Origin: Burkholderiales bacterium UBA2647
Lineage (GTDB): Bacteria; Pseudomonadota; Gammaproteobacteria; Burkholderiales; Burkholderiaceae_E
Reading direction: 5' to 3'
DNA: 36,148 bases
Assembly (NCBI GenBank): GCA_002359635.1
Contig: DENJ01000119.1
Location: forward strand, 1-36,148
This document shows positions 25,424-32,517 of this stretch, piece after piece (within the stretch, counting starts at the first letter, position 1; every line of letters begins with the position of its first letter). The position numbers and the translations under genes were made by a program. The notes under the pieces were generated by a model. The model did not search any database. It was not told where the DNA came from and was given only the letters and a program-made list of their open reading frames with translations.

Positions 25424-26302
25424 TCACGATGACAACTTGGTGTCGAAAGGATGACATAACAAGGTTTCACCCATCCGGATCCGATATCCTTCTTGGATTG
25501 TTGTATGAAATAGACGCTCAGGTGGTGCGAAGAGAATAATGGTCGAACCATGCTCAAACCAGCCGAGCTCTTCACCTTTTTCGCAAGCCTGATGACTCTC
25601 AAAGCGGTGTGGGCCGCGATAGGTCAAGTCAAGTTGTTGATCGATGGCGTGAATTCGCATGCTTGCAACCAGCACCGCAGCGACGGGTACCAAAACCAAA
25701 GCGCAAGGATTGTTATCGATTTCAAATCGTAAGACGGCGCGCTCGTTGCGACAGAACAAGCCTGGTACCCGTAAAAGCGCTGGGGGGTTGACATTCCATA
25801 CGTCCCCCGAGTGGTAACAAACCTCTCTCAGTACGGCCTTGGCCGGTGCATGGAATCGATGATACATGCTTGATAACAAGCGGAGGGTCACGTAATTGGC
25901 GCCCTCAAGCTGCTGTGCCAAAGCCTTGTCGCCGAGTAAATCCTCAAGCCGATAGCTTAGTCCCTTGGCCTGAAATAGCATTTGCGCTTTGACTTGTCCG
26001 TGTGCCCCAACGATTGCATCGCAGGGACTTGTCCACACAGATGCGTCCTGGTTGATGGGCCGCAAGCCCTCACGGAGTTCGCGGATAAAGCATTCGCGCA
26101 AGGAATTGAAGTCCTTATGCTTGGCTTCGCTGAGGTCTAAGTCGGTGAAGACCTTCCAGATCGCTATCGAAATTTTGGTCAGCCAGGGATTTTCGATCTT
26201 TGCGAACCAACCCATGAATCGCGTGAGCGCGATTCTGGGAATTCGGTTTGTCAGCAGGAAATTGAGTTCATCGGAGAGTGTTTGCTTGAGTGAATCCGCC
26301 AT
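25424..26302 (-). CDS. psd: Phosphatidylserine decarboxylase
   Basis: A 292-residue protein of the PSD family, which makes phosphatidylethanolamine from phosphatidylserine at the inner membrane. The self-cleavage site is present as HGST with Ser253, which becomes the pyruvoyl group; the preceding residue is His rather than the usual Leu of the LGST consensus. Other family parts are SPCDAIVGAHGQV, SSMYHRFHAP, GDVWNVNPPAL and FCRNERAVLRFE. I take the ATG at 26302 with AAAGG about ten bases upstream; the frame could open at a GTG at 26338. It is the first gene of the minus-strand lipid run and is divergent from the aminotransferase gene, with regulatory repeats between. Confidence 0.9.
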   Translation of the reverse strand: MADSLKQTLSDELNFLLTNRIPRIALTRFMGWFAKIENPWLTKISIAIWKVFTDLDLSEAKHKDFNSLRECFIRELREGLRPINQDASVWTSPCDAIVGAHGQVKAQMLFQAKGLSYRLEDLLGDKALAQQLEGANYVTLRLLSSMYHRFHAPAKAVLREVCYHSGDVWNVNPPALLRVPGLFCRNERAVLRFEIDNNPCALVLVPVAAVLVASMRIHAIDQQLDLTYRGPHRFESHQACEKGEELGWFEHGSTIILFAPPERLFHTTIQEGYRIRMGETLLCHPFDTKLSS

Positions 26303-26326
26303 TGCTTTGTTGACCTTTCTGCGCGA

Positions 26327-26346
26327 ACAAGCTTTCACAAGCTTGT
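26327..26346. repeat. Perfect inverted repeat between psd and the aminotransferase gene
   Basis: Eight-base arms ACAAGCTT and AAGCTTGT are separated by TCAC. The site lies in the short divergent region and overlaps the Pho-box-like array, so it may be a second operator. Confidence 0.6.
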
Positions 26347-26360
26347 CATTTGACTGTTTT
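26332..26360 (+). promoter_or_regulatory. Pho-box-like array upstream of the aminotransferase gene
   Basis: Units CTTTCAC (26332), TTGTCAT (26343) and CTGTTTT (26354) recur every 11 bp and match the PhoB unit CTGTCAT at five, six and five of seven positions. Ten bases after the second unit is TAAAAG (26360-26365), a fair -10 box. That would give a short leader containing the GGGGG ribosome binding site of the gene at 26390. Binding could also affect psd on the other side. Confidence 0.55.
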
Positions 26361-26389
26361 AAAAGTCGTTTGACCTCGGGGGTAAGTTC

Positions 26390-28054
26390 ATGAGCCTATC
26401 AGTTGCAACCATCACCACACTGTCACTTTTGCCACCTGCTTTGCTGTGGGCAGCGCCAGCAGCCTATCGACGTTTACTCTTGTCGCGAGCCAAGCATCGA
26501 TCTCTGGCCGGACACTCGAGAATGGCTCAAAGGGTGGCACGCCTGCTGCCAGGCTATCGCTTCGATGAGCAAAGCTTTTTTAGAGCGGACGAATGCGACA
26601 GTGCAATCGAGTTGGCAAGAAGATCTGCTTTTTATAACATGTCGGGGCGTTTCGCCAAGCGCTATGCAAAATCGATTGAAGCCACGGAAAGAGCCAAGCA
26701 ATCGCTTGCTGACTTGCAATTTATTTCGAACTATCGCGTGCCTTTCCAATTCAGTGACTTGGTGAAACGCCATTTGAAAATCGGAAGCGTTGTTGCGAAT
26801 TCGCATGATGTATTTATCGAAGACCTCGACGGCAACCTTTTTTACGATCTCAGCGGTTCTTACGGTGTGAATCTGCTTGGCTACGACTTTTATAAACGAA
26901 ACATCGTGGCCGCGAACGACGCTGCACAAGCGCTTGGACCTGTGCTCGGCATGTATCATCCGGCTGTCATCGAAGTGGCAGAGCGCTTGCGTGTGATTTC
27001 GATGCAAGACGAAGTGTCTTTCCATATGTCGGGCACTGAGGCGGTGATGCAAGCGGTTCGTCTTGCACGCTATAACACTGGAAAGACCCATCTGGTGCGG
27101 TTTTGCGGCGCCTACCATGGTTGGTGGGAGGATGTTCAGCCTGGACCTGGTAATCCGATGCCACCGCGTGAAACCTACACCTTGGAGGATATGAGCGAGC
27201 GTTCGCTTAAGGCCTTGCGGATGCGAAACGATGTTGCCTGCGTACTGGTCAATCCCTTGCAGGCATTGCACCCCAATCGCGCAGCGCCGGGCGACTCGTC
27301 GCTTGTTGACAGTAGCCGCAAGGCCGGCTTTGATCGGACTGCTTACACCGATTGGCTTAAGAAATTGCGGGCACTCTGCACCGCACGCGGTATTGTTCTT
27401 ATTTTTGATGAGGTGTTTCTTGGATTCCGCCTCGCACCAGGCGGCGCTCAAGAATACTTCGGTGTGCAAGCCGACATGGTGACTTATGGCAAGACGCTTG
27501 GCGGCGGCTATCCATGTGGCGTGCTTTGCGGCAAATCTCGTTTTATGCGCCGCTACCGGGAGGATCGACCGGCTGATATTTGCTTTGCCAGGGGAACCTT
27601 CAACGCACATCCTTATGTGATCAACGGCATGTTGCATTTTTTACGTGCGCTTGAATCCGCACCGGTGGCTGCTCTTTACGAAGGGCTCGATGCGCGTTTT
27701 GAGAAAGCTGCTGCGGATCTGAATCAGCGATTGCGGCAGGCAAAGCTGCCGGTGCAGGTCGCGTCGATGGCAAGCGTATGGACAATCCTGTTTGAAAAGC
27801 CGTCGCGCTATAACTGGATGCTGCAGTTTTACCTGCGCGAGGCGGGTCTGGCGCTCAGTTGGGTAGGCTCTGGGCGTCTTATATTTTCGCTCAACTATCA
27901 CGATGAGCATCTTGATACTGTTTTTGAGCGATTCGTGGGCGCATGCCTTGCGATGCAAAACGACGCTTGGTGGCATACGCCGCCCGAATTGAGCAACAAA
28001 TCAATTCGCCGTCGCATTTTGAAAGAGCTTGTTGCGAGTAAATCAGCGGCATAA
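26390..28054 (+). CDS. Membrane-anchored class III aminotransferase (glutamate-1-semialdehyde aminomutase-like)
   Basis: A 554-residue PLP enzyme. An N-terminal hydrophobic stretch (residues about 5-30) could anchor it to the inner membrane, followed by about 100 residues without a known domain. The aminotransferase fold then shows SGTEAVMQAVRLAR, FCGAYHGWW, IFDEVFLGFR and the PLP lysine Lys368 in TYGKTLGGG. This resembles glutamate-1-semialdehyde aminomutase and omega-aminotransferases, but the membrane anchor, the extra N-terminal part and the lipid neighbours argue against haem synthesis. Likely it transfers an amino group to or from a lipid-linked or acyl substrate; that is inference. It ends at a strong bidirectional terminator. 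Confidence 0.8.
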   Translation: MSLSVATITTLSLLPPALLWAAPAAYRRLLLSRAKHRSLAGHSRMAQRVARLLPGYRFDEQSFFRADECDSAIELARRSAFYNMSGRFAKRYAKSIEATERAKQSLADLQFISNYRVPFQFSDLVKRHLKIGSVVANSHDVFIEDLDGNLFYDLSGSYGVNLLGYDFYKRNIVAANDAAQALGPVLGMYHPAVIEVAERLRVISMQDEVSFHMSGTEAVMQAVRLARYNTGKTHLVRFCGAYHGWWEDVQPGPGNPMPPRETYTLEDMSERSLKALRMRNDVACVLVNPLQALHPNRAAPGDSSLVDSSRKAGFDRTAYTDWLKKLRALCTARGIVLIFDEVFLGFRLAPGGAQEYFGVQADMVTYGKTLGGGYPCGVLCGKSRFMRRYREDRPADICFARGTFNAHPYVINGMLHFLRALESAPVAALYEGLDARFEKAAADLNQRLRQAKLPVQVASMASVWTILFEKPSRYNWMLQFYLREAGLALSWVGSGRLIFSLNYHDEHLDTVFERFVGACLAMQNDAWWHTPPELSNKSIRRRILKELVASKSAA

Positions 28055-28082
28055 AGCCCTTAGCGCGGGCTAAGAACCCAAA

Positions 28083-28114
28083 AAAAGCCAGTAGTGAATT
28101 GACTACTGGCTTTT
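28083..28114. terminator. Bidirectional Rho-independent terminator
   Basis: A perfect 13-bp stem (AAAAGCCAGTAGT / ACTACTGGCTTTT) with a 6-base loop, A-run on the left and T-run on the right. It lies between the convergent aminotransferase and Mpo1-like genes and can serve both. Confidence 0.9.
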
Positions 28115-28144
28115 GGAAACACGCCGGAGAAGACTGAAATCTTC

Positions 28145-28747
28145 TTAAATCTTGCGTCGCCGTGCTGCGCGCTTGCGCATCAATTCGATGGGTGCGCGGT
28201 GGTAGAGCTTGATGTCGTGAAAAGGGTCTGTGATTATTTTTGTAGCCCAGACAAAGCCAGTCATCCAGCCGTCGCGTAAACCGAGTTGAATAACGCGGAA
28301 AGCCAGACCGCCGATGCCGAGCATGAACCAGAACTGACCAACGTCGCGAATCCATTCCTTCACGCCATTAGCGGGCTCAATCATGCCAAAGAGGCTGGGT
28401 TCGAACCAAAGTACGATCGGGGCAAAGGCCCAAATCGCCATCAGGACAATCTTCCGGCGAATGTTATAACCGACCTTGATAGCCTCTTTGTATTCGTGAC
28501 TTGCATCGTTCACGTAATCATAGTCTTTGGGCTCAAAGAAAAAATGACCCGCCTGGCGGCTTGTCATCGATACCAACCAAGCGATCAGGGCTGAAACAAC
28601 CGGATCGATGAGCAGATAAACGTAGGCAACCACAAAACTACAGGCGCTGATCAAGTGAAGCGATTGATTGACCAGGCTGTGGTGGTAATAACGGTGATCA
28701 TCCCAGCGTTGCTCTTTAAGCATTTCGCCAAAACTTTGATTCGCCAT
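28145..28747 (-). CDS. Mpo1-like (DUF962-type) membrane protein
   Basis: A 200-residue protein with three to four membrane segments. It carries the spaced polar residues of the Mpo1/DUF962 family: a YHHSLVNQSLH block (His22/His23, Asn27, His31) before the first membrane segment and GHFFFEP (His68) after the second. Yeast Mpo1 is an Fe(II) dioxygenase that shortens 2-hydroxy fatty acids; these histidines would be the metal ligands. The C-terminus is strongly basic. The ribosome binding site is strong (GGAGG about 12 bases before the ATG). I am confident of the membrane topology, less of the family. Confidence 0.6.
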   Translation of the reverse strand: MANQSFGEMLKEQRWDDHRYYHHSLVNQSLHLISACSFVVAYVYLLIDPVVSALIAWLVSMTSRQAGHFFFEPKDYDYVNDASHEYKEAIKVGYNIRRKIVLMAIWAFAPIVLWFEPSLFGMIEPANGVKEWIRDVGQFWFMLGIGGLAFRVIQLGLRDGWMTGFVWATKIITDPFHDIKLYHRAPIELMRKRAARRRKI

Positions 28748-29070
28748 CCTCTTTCCTCCGGGCTAAAAACGACTTGAAAAATCATGGATGCTGCGTACCT
28801 TTGACACGGCATCATCCTGCTGGCGCTTGATCTTTATCGTTTGCACGATAAGCACTTACAAGCCCCTGGGACAAGACTTTGCACGCGAACCGTGAATTCT
28901 TGTTGACAATAACATGACTTGTTCTTTACAAAACAGCGGCAGTTTGATGTCAGGGCTGGTTTGTGAGCAGGCGGCTTGCGTCGAAGTCGCTCGTCATCAG
29001 GCTGAGATCTTGGTTTGCCAACATCGATAACATCTGTTGTGGCTTGTGCTAATCACTGTGGGGACCCAAG
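28748..29070. other. 323-bp intergenic region, divergent promoters
   Basis: No gene or RNA is recognisable. It holds an inverted repeat TTATCG-tttgca-CGATAA at 28834-28851 and the TTGACA-containing repeat set at 28903-28931. It must carry promoters for both the Mpo1-like and the GT4 gene. Confidence 0.6.
28903..28931 (+). promoter_or_regulatory. Candidate -35 box within weak 11-bp phased repeats before the GT4 gene
   Basis: A perfect TTGACA (28903-28908) is the first of three units, TTGACAA, ATGACTT and TTTACAA, starting at 28903, 28914 and 28925. The phasing is 11 bp, but the match to the Pho-box unit is only three to four of seven, so this is a weak candidate. A poor -10 (TTTACA) lies 16 bases after the TTGACA. 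Confidence 0.3.
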
Positions 29071-30285
29071 ATGGATCGACGTTTAAGGCTCGCCGTTGTG
29101 ACAGAAACTTTCCCGCCAGAAGTCAATGGTGTGTCACTGAGCCTTGCCAAGTTGCTCGAAGGCGCTGGCCCGTTCTGTGATTGGCAACTGGTGCGGGTGA
29201 ACCGTCACGATCTTGATGCACCGATGCCACGTGAGATTCGATTAGCGGGATTTCCGATCCCGGGCTATGCGCGCTTGCGGGGCGGCTTTCCTGCTTGGAT
29301 CAGTTTACGGCGGGCATGGCGCGACGATAGACCTGATCTCGTCCATATCGCCACAGAGGGACCCTTGGGACTTAGTGCCCTCCAAGTCGCTCGCGCCTTG
29401 AATATTCCGGTTTGTTCTGACTTTAGAACACATTTCGAGCAGTATGTCGATCATTACAAGGTCGCATGGCTCGAGCCGTTTGCAAGCGGCTACCTGCGCT
29501 ATTTTCATAACCGTTGCGATCTAAACTGTGTACCGACTGAGATGCTTGCCAAGCAACTTAAGGCTCAGGGCTATGAGCGCTTGGCTGTGGTGCCTCGAGG
29601 CGTTGATCTGGCGCGTTTTGGCCCGCAGCATCGTGATGAGGCATTACGCGCGTCTTGGCTCGGAACGCGGGCGCAGCAAGCAGGACCGGGCAAAGTGCCG
29701 GTGCTCCTATGCGTATCGCGAATGGCGGCAGAGAAAAACCTTGAAGTGCTGCTTCAAGCTCACCGCGCGGCGACGCAATCGGGGAGTCCCGCTCGATTGG
29801 TCATGGTTGGTGATGGTCCTATTCGCGCCAGCTTGGAGCGGGATTATCCCGAGGCGCTCTTTGTTGGCATGAAAACCGGTTTGGAGCTTTCCCGGCATTA
29901 TGCAAGCGCAGATCTTTTTTGTTTTCCGAGCCAAAGCGAAACCTTCGGCAATGTGATTTTGGAAGCTATGGCGAGCGCTTTACCCGTGCTTGCTTATCGG
30001 CATGGCGCAAGCGCTGCATTGCTGCAGGATCAGGAGCATGGATGGATTTTGCGCGACTTCAGCCCTTCAGCATTTCACGAAGCGCTCAAGGCCGCCTTGA
30101 GCCAATGGACCACTCAGGATCCCTCACGCTGGCAGGCCATGGGCGAGAAGGTGCTTGCTAAAGCAAAAACCCAATCCTGGAGCAGCGTGGTCGATCTGAT
30201 GCTTTCCCATTGGTATGCTCTTGCCTTTCCAACCATGAAAGCGAAGCCTGAGCATGAATCGTTTGCCCATCCGCAGCAGCTATGA
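29071..30285 (+). CDS. GT4-family glycosyltransferase (MgtA/Agt-like)
   Basis: A 404-residue GT-B enzyme without a signal peptide. N-terminal parts are TETFPPEVNGVSLSLAKL and a central VCSDFRTHFEQY. The C-terminal nucleotide-sugar domain has VSRMAAEKNLEVLL, VGDGP and the Glu-x7-Glu motif in SETFGNVILEAMAS. The closest known group makes glycosyl-diacylglycerols or mannosyl lipids at the cytosolic face of the membrane. With a PlcP-like phospholipase C nearby supplying diacylglycerol, glycolipid synthesis is a reasonable inference. The next gene overlaps its 3' end by 32 bases, so the two are coupled. Confidence 0.85.
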   Translation: MDRRLRLAVVTETFPPEVNGVSLSLAKLLEGAGPFCDWQLVRVNRHDLDAPMPREIRLAGFPIPGYARLRGGFPAWISLRRAWRDDRPDLVHIATEGPLGLSALQVARALNIPVCSDFRTHFEQYVDHYKVAWLEPFASGYLRYFHNRCDLNCVPTEMLAKQLKAQGYERLAVVPRGVDLARFGPQHRDEALRASWLGTRAQQAGPGKVPVLLCVSRMAAEKNLEVLLQAHRAATQSGSPARLVMVGDGPIRASLERDYPEALFVGMKTGLELSRHYASADLFCFPSQSETFGNVILEAMASALPVLAYRHGASAALLQDQEHGWILRDFSPSAFHEALKAALSQWTTQDPSRWQAMGEKVLAKAKTQSWSSVVDLMLSHWYALAFPTMKAKPEHESFAHPQQL

Positions 30286-30916
30286 GCGACCCCAAGCCTC
30301 ATCATTATCGGGCGGGCGTGTTGCGCTCGTCGCACTTTCTGAGGCGCATCGCAGCGACCTATACGGATTGAGCACGGCCCCTGGTGCAGAGGAACGCTTT
30401 CGGTATTTGTTTGAGACCGTTCCGACGCCAGAAAGCTTTGAGCAATTCATGAGCAGTGCCATCGCGAGCAGCGACCCGATGTATGTTGCTGTAATTCGAC
30501 AACAAGATGGACGCTGCCTAGGCCGCCAGTCGCTGATGCGAATAGCAGCCGATCATGGGGTGATCGAAATTGGGAATATCTTGTGGGGCCCGGAAATGGC
30601 GCGCACAGCTTTGGCCACCGAGGCCTTTTACCTGCATGCGCGTTATGTTTTTGAGACTTTGGGCTATCGCCGTTTTGAGTGGAAATGCAATGTGCTTAAT
30701 GCACCCTCACGGAGGGCGGCGCTTCGCTTCGGCTTTCGTTTTGAAGGCGTTTTCAAGCAGCATATGATCGTGAAGGGTTTAAGCAGAGATACCGCCTGGT
30801 ATGCAATGCTCGATCACGAATGGCCGGCAATCAAGGCGCGCTTTGAACGTTGGTTGAGCGCTGAAAATTTCGATCAAAACGGGATGCAAGTGAGTCGCTT
30901 AAGCGCAAACCCATGA
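30254..30916 (+). CDS. GNAT-family acetyltransferase (RimJ/RimL-like)
   Basis: A 220-residue protein with the RimJ/RimL/SpeG-type GNAT layout: a GGRVALVALSEAH start, a central IEIGNILWGP strand, and the late segment FEWKCNVLNAPSRRAALRFGFRFEG. Relatives acetylate ribosomal proteins, amino acids or antibiotics; the substrate here is unknown. The ATG at 30254 overlaps the glycosyltransferase gene by 32 bases. A nearby ATG at 30282 is in another frame and leads nowhere. Overlap with the GT4 gene suggests a shared transcript. Confidence 0.8.
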   Translation: MNRLPIRSSYERPQASSLSGGRVALVALSEAHRSDLYGLSTAPGAEERFRYLFETVPTPESFEQFMSSAIASSDPMYVAVIRQQDGRCLGRQSLMRIAADHGVIEIGNILWGPEMARTALATEAFYLHARYVFETLGYRRFEWKCNVLNAPSRRAALRFGFRFEGVFKQHMIVKGLSRDTAWYAMLDHEWPAIKARFERWLSAENFDQNGMQVSRLSANP

Positions 30917-30930
30917 CGTTGCTGTTCAAA

Positions 30931-30956
30931 ACCAAGCCCTATGACCAAGGCTTGGT
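30931..30956 (-). terminator. Possible terminator of the FlgM-like gene
   Basis: Arms ACCAAGCC and GGCTTGGT form an 8-bp stem with a 10-base loop. On the minus strand the stem runs into TTTTG; on the plus strand no T-run follows. Confidence 0.45.
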
Positions 30957-30985
30957 GTGAGACGAAACTTTATATCGGTCTTGTT

Positions 30986-31369
30986 TTAGTGCTTGATTAA
31001 GCTTGCAGCAATCGAGCGATAGTCGATGGCAAAGTTACCGGTGGCAATACGATCTTTCAACTGGTCGAGCGCACGTTGGTCGCCAATGCGGTTGCCGGAC
31101 GCAGACGCCGACATCGCGTCTATTGATGATTTCGTCTCAAGTACCGCGTCCTTACGTAACTCGAGAATGGCCGCCCTATCGTTGCTACCTGGAAGGGCAA
31201 CATGCGTTTTTTCTAAGGCGCTTTCGATGGCACGAACGGTGAGCTGGGCAACCAGCGGTGATTGGGTCAGCTTGGAAGCGGCCTTTGATGCAGCTTGCGC
31301 TGCAACATCCGGCGCAATGCGTTTTGCCGATTCGGCTGCTGAAAAAATATTGGAAGACGTGTAATTCAT
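30986..31369 (-). CDS. Protein with FlgM-like (anti-sigma-28) C-terminus
   Basis: A 127-residue protein. Residues 98-127 (QRALDQLKDRIATGNFAIDY, then a RSIAASLIKH end) closely follow the sigma-28-binding end of FlgM, whose pattern is Val-x-x-Leu-Lys-x-x-Ile-x-x-Gly-x-x-x-x-Asp-x-x-x-Ile-Ala-x-x-Leu-Ile. The first 80 residues are Ala-rich and helical and do not look like FlgM, which is usually about 100 residues. No flagellar gene is in the window. It could be a remote flgM, a FlgM-like regulator of another sigma factor, or chance similarity. The start is ATG 31369 with an AGGCGG-like site. Confidence 0.6.
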   Translation of the reverse strand: MNYTSSNIFSAAESAKRIAPDVAAQAASKAASKLTQSPLVAQLTVRAIESALEKTHVALPGSNDRAAILELRKDAVLETKSSIDAMSASASGNRIGDQRALDQLKDRIATGNFAIDYRSIAASLIKH

Positions 31370-31516
31370 GTCAACCGCCTATTGCTACAAAAGTGAAACT
31401 GAGTCCTGATTGAAGGTCCTTGGTACCGCCCTGGAGCTGCGATTTAACGCTCTCCACATTGAGGAATACGGTCTTTTGGAGGGCGCGGTTTAGAGCGGCG
31501 AGGACTGGGGCGCGCA

Positions 31517-31537
31517 AAGGCCCGGACCACGGGCCTT
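31517..31537. repeat. 8-bp stem hairpin upstream of tupA
   Basis: AAGGCCCG and CGGGCCTT are perfect arms with a 5-base loop. No T-run follows on either strand, so it is not a standard terminator. It may be an RNA structure in the tupA leader or an operator. Confidence 0.4.
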
Positions 31538-31546
31538 GTAGCCCCC

Positions 31547-31566
31547 TTATGCTATAGACTGCATAA
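31547..31566. promoter_or_regulatory. Inverted repeat immediately upstream of tupA
   Basis: TTATGC and GCATAA flank an 8-base AT-rich centre containing TATAGACT, ending 27 bases before the tupA ATG. Its position over a possible -10 region would suit a repressor operator. Confidence 0.35.
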
Positions 31567-31593
31567 AGGATTCCTATCTGTCGAGACCAAGTC

Positions 31594-32472
31594 ATGAAAT
31601 TGCTATCTTGTTTAAGCACACCCAAAAATCAACGCAGATTGCAAGACCGCTCAAAGCCAAGCTTTTGGCTGGGCCTTTTTAGCGCGCTCTTTTTGCTATC
31701 GCCGCTTGGCGCCGAGACGATTGTGATGTCCTCAACGACATCGACTGAGCAGTCGGGGCTTTTTGCCCACTTGCTGCCAAAGTTCCGTGAAGTCAGTGGC
31801 ATTACCGTCAAGGTCGTAGCACTCGGTACGGGGCAGGCCCTGGATGTGGCAAGGCGCGGTGATGCTGATGTGGTCTTTGTTCACGACCGTGCGGCCGAAG
31901 ATCGTTTCGTTTCCGAGGGATTTGCAGAGCGCCGCTACGATGTGATGTACAACGATTTCGTATTGATCGGACCGGCATCCGACCCCGCGGGCATCAAAGG
32001 TAAAGATCTGATCAGCGCCTTAAAGCAGATTGCTTCCTCGCAAGTCCTTTTCACCTCACGTGGTGACCGTAGCGGTACCCACGCTGCTGAACTAAGGTTT
32101 TGGAAGACGGCTGCCATCGAGCCCGCGGCCTTAGTGGGTTACAAGGCTTGCGGTTGCGGCATGGGTCAGGCGCTCAACATCGCAGCCGCATCGGGCAGTT
32201 ATTTGCTTGCTGACCGCGGTACTTGGCTCAGTTTTAAGAATCGCGCCGATTTGGCGATCCTGTTGGAAGGGGATCAGCGACTCTTTAATCCCTACGGCGT
32301 GATGGCGGTAAGCCGCAAAAAACACCCGCATGTGAAAGCTGAGGCTGCCGAAAAACTGGTGCAATGGCTTGTTTCAAGCCAAGGCCAGGCCGCGATTGCC
32401 AGTTATCGAATCGCAGGCGAAGCCTTGTTTTTTCCGAGCGCGAAGGGCTCAAATGAATCGAGGCGCCCATGA
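31594..32472 (+). CDS. tupA: Tungstate-binding periplasmic protein TupA
   Basis: A 292-residue secreted protein. The signal peptide has a long basic lead (residues 1-24), then a hydrophobic core ending near LGA. The mature part starts with the tungstate/molybdate signature VMSSTTSTEQSGLF and continues with GTGQALDVARRGDADVVFVHD, VMYNDFVLIGP, FTSRGDRSGTHAAE, CGMGQALNIA and LADRGTWLSF, all characteristic of TupA. It captures tungstate for an ABC importer. The permease and ATPase genes (tupB, tupC) are missing: the next gene is pstB on the other strand. It must work with components encoded elsewhere. Confidence 0.9.
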   Translation: MKLLSCLSTPKNQRRLQDRSKPSFWLGLFSALFLLSPLGAETIVMSSTTSTEQSGLFAHLLPKFREVSGITVKVVALGTGQALDVARRGDADVVFVHDRAAEDRFVSEGFAERRYDVMYNDFVLIGPASDPAGIKGKDLISALKQIASSQVLFTSRGDRSGTHAAELRFWKTAAIEPAALVGYKACGCGMGQALNIAAASGSYLLADRGTWLSFKNRADLAILLEGDQRLFNPYGVMAVSRKKHPHVKAEAAEKLVQWLVSSQGQAAIASYRIAGEALFFPSAKGSNESRRP

Positions 32473-32517
32473 CGGCGCCCCTCGACTTGAATCCATCAAA
32501 GCGCGCCCGAACGAGCA

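Noticed and set aside
26474..27637. 387-codon open frame on the minus strand
   Set aside because: It lies fully inside the aminotransferase gene, whose catalytic motifs are intact. Its translation is rich in His, Arg and Cys without domain pattern, typical of an antisense shadow.
31371..31625. Minus-strand frame of 84 codons ending one base before the FlgM-like gene
   Set aside because: It overlaps the tupA start, its only good internal ATG coincides with the tupA ATG in a TCATGA palindrome, it has no recognisable family, and it covers the tupA leader with its hairpins.
32458..32485. Hairpin TCGAGGCGCC / GGCGCCCCTCGA after tupA as a terminator
   Set aside because: The stem has a bulge, begins inside the tupA coding end, and is not followed by a T-run on the plus strand.
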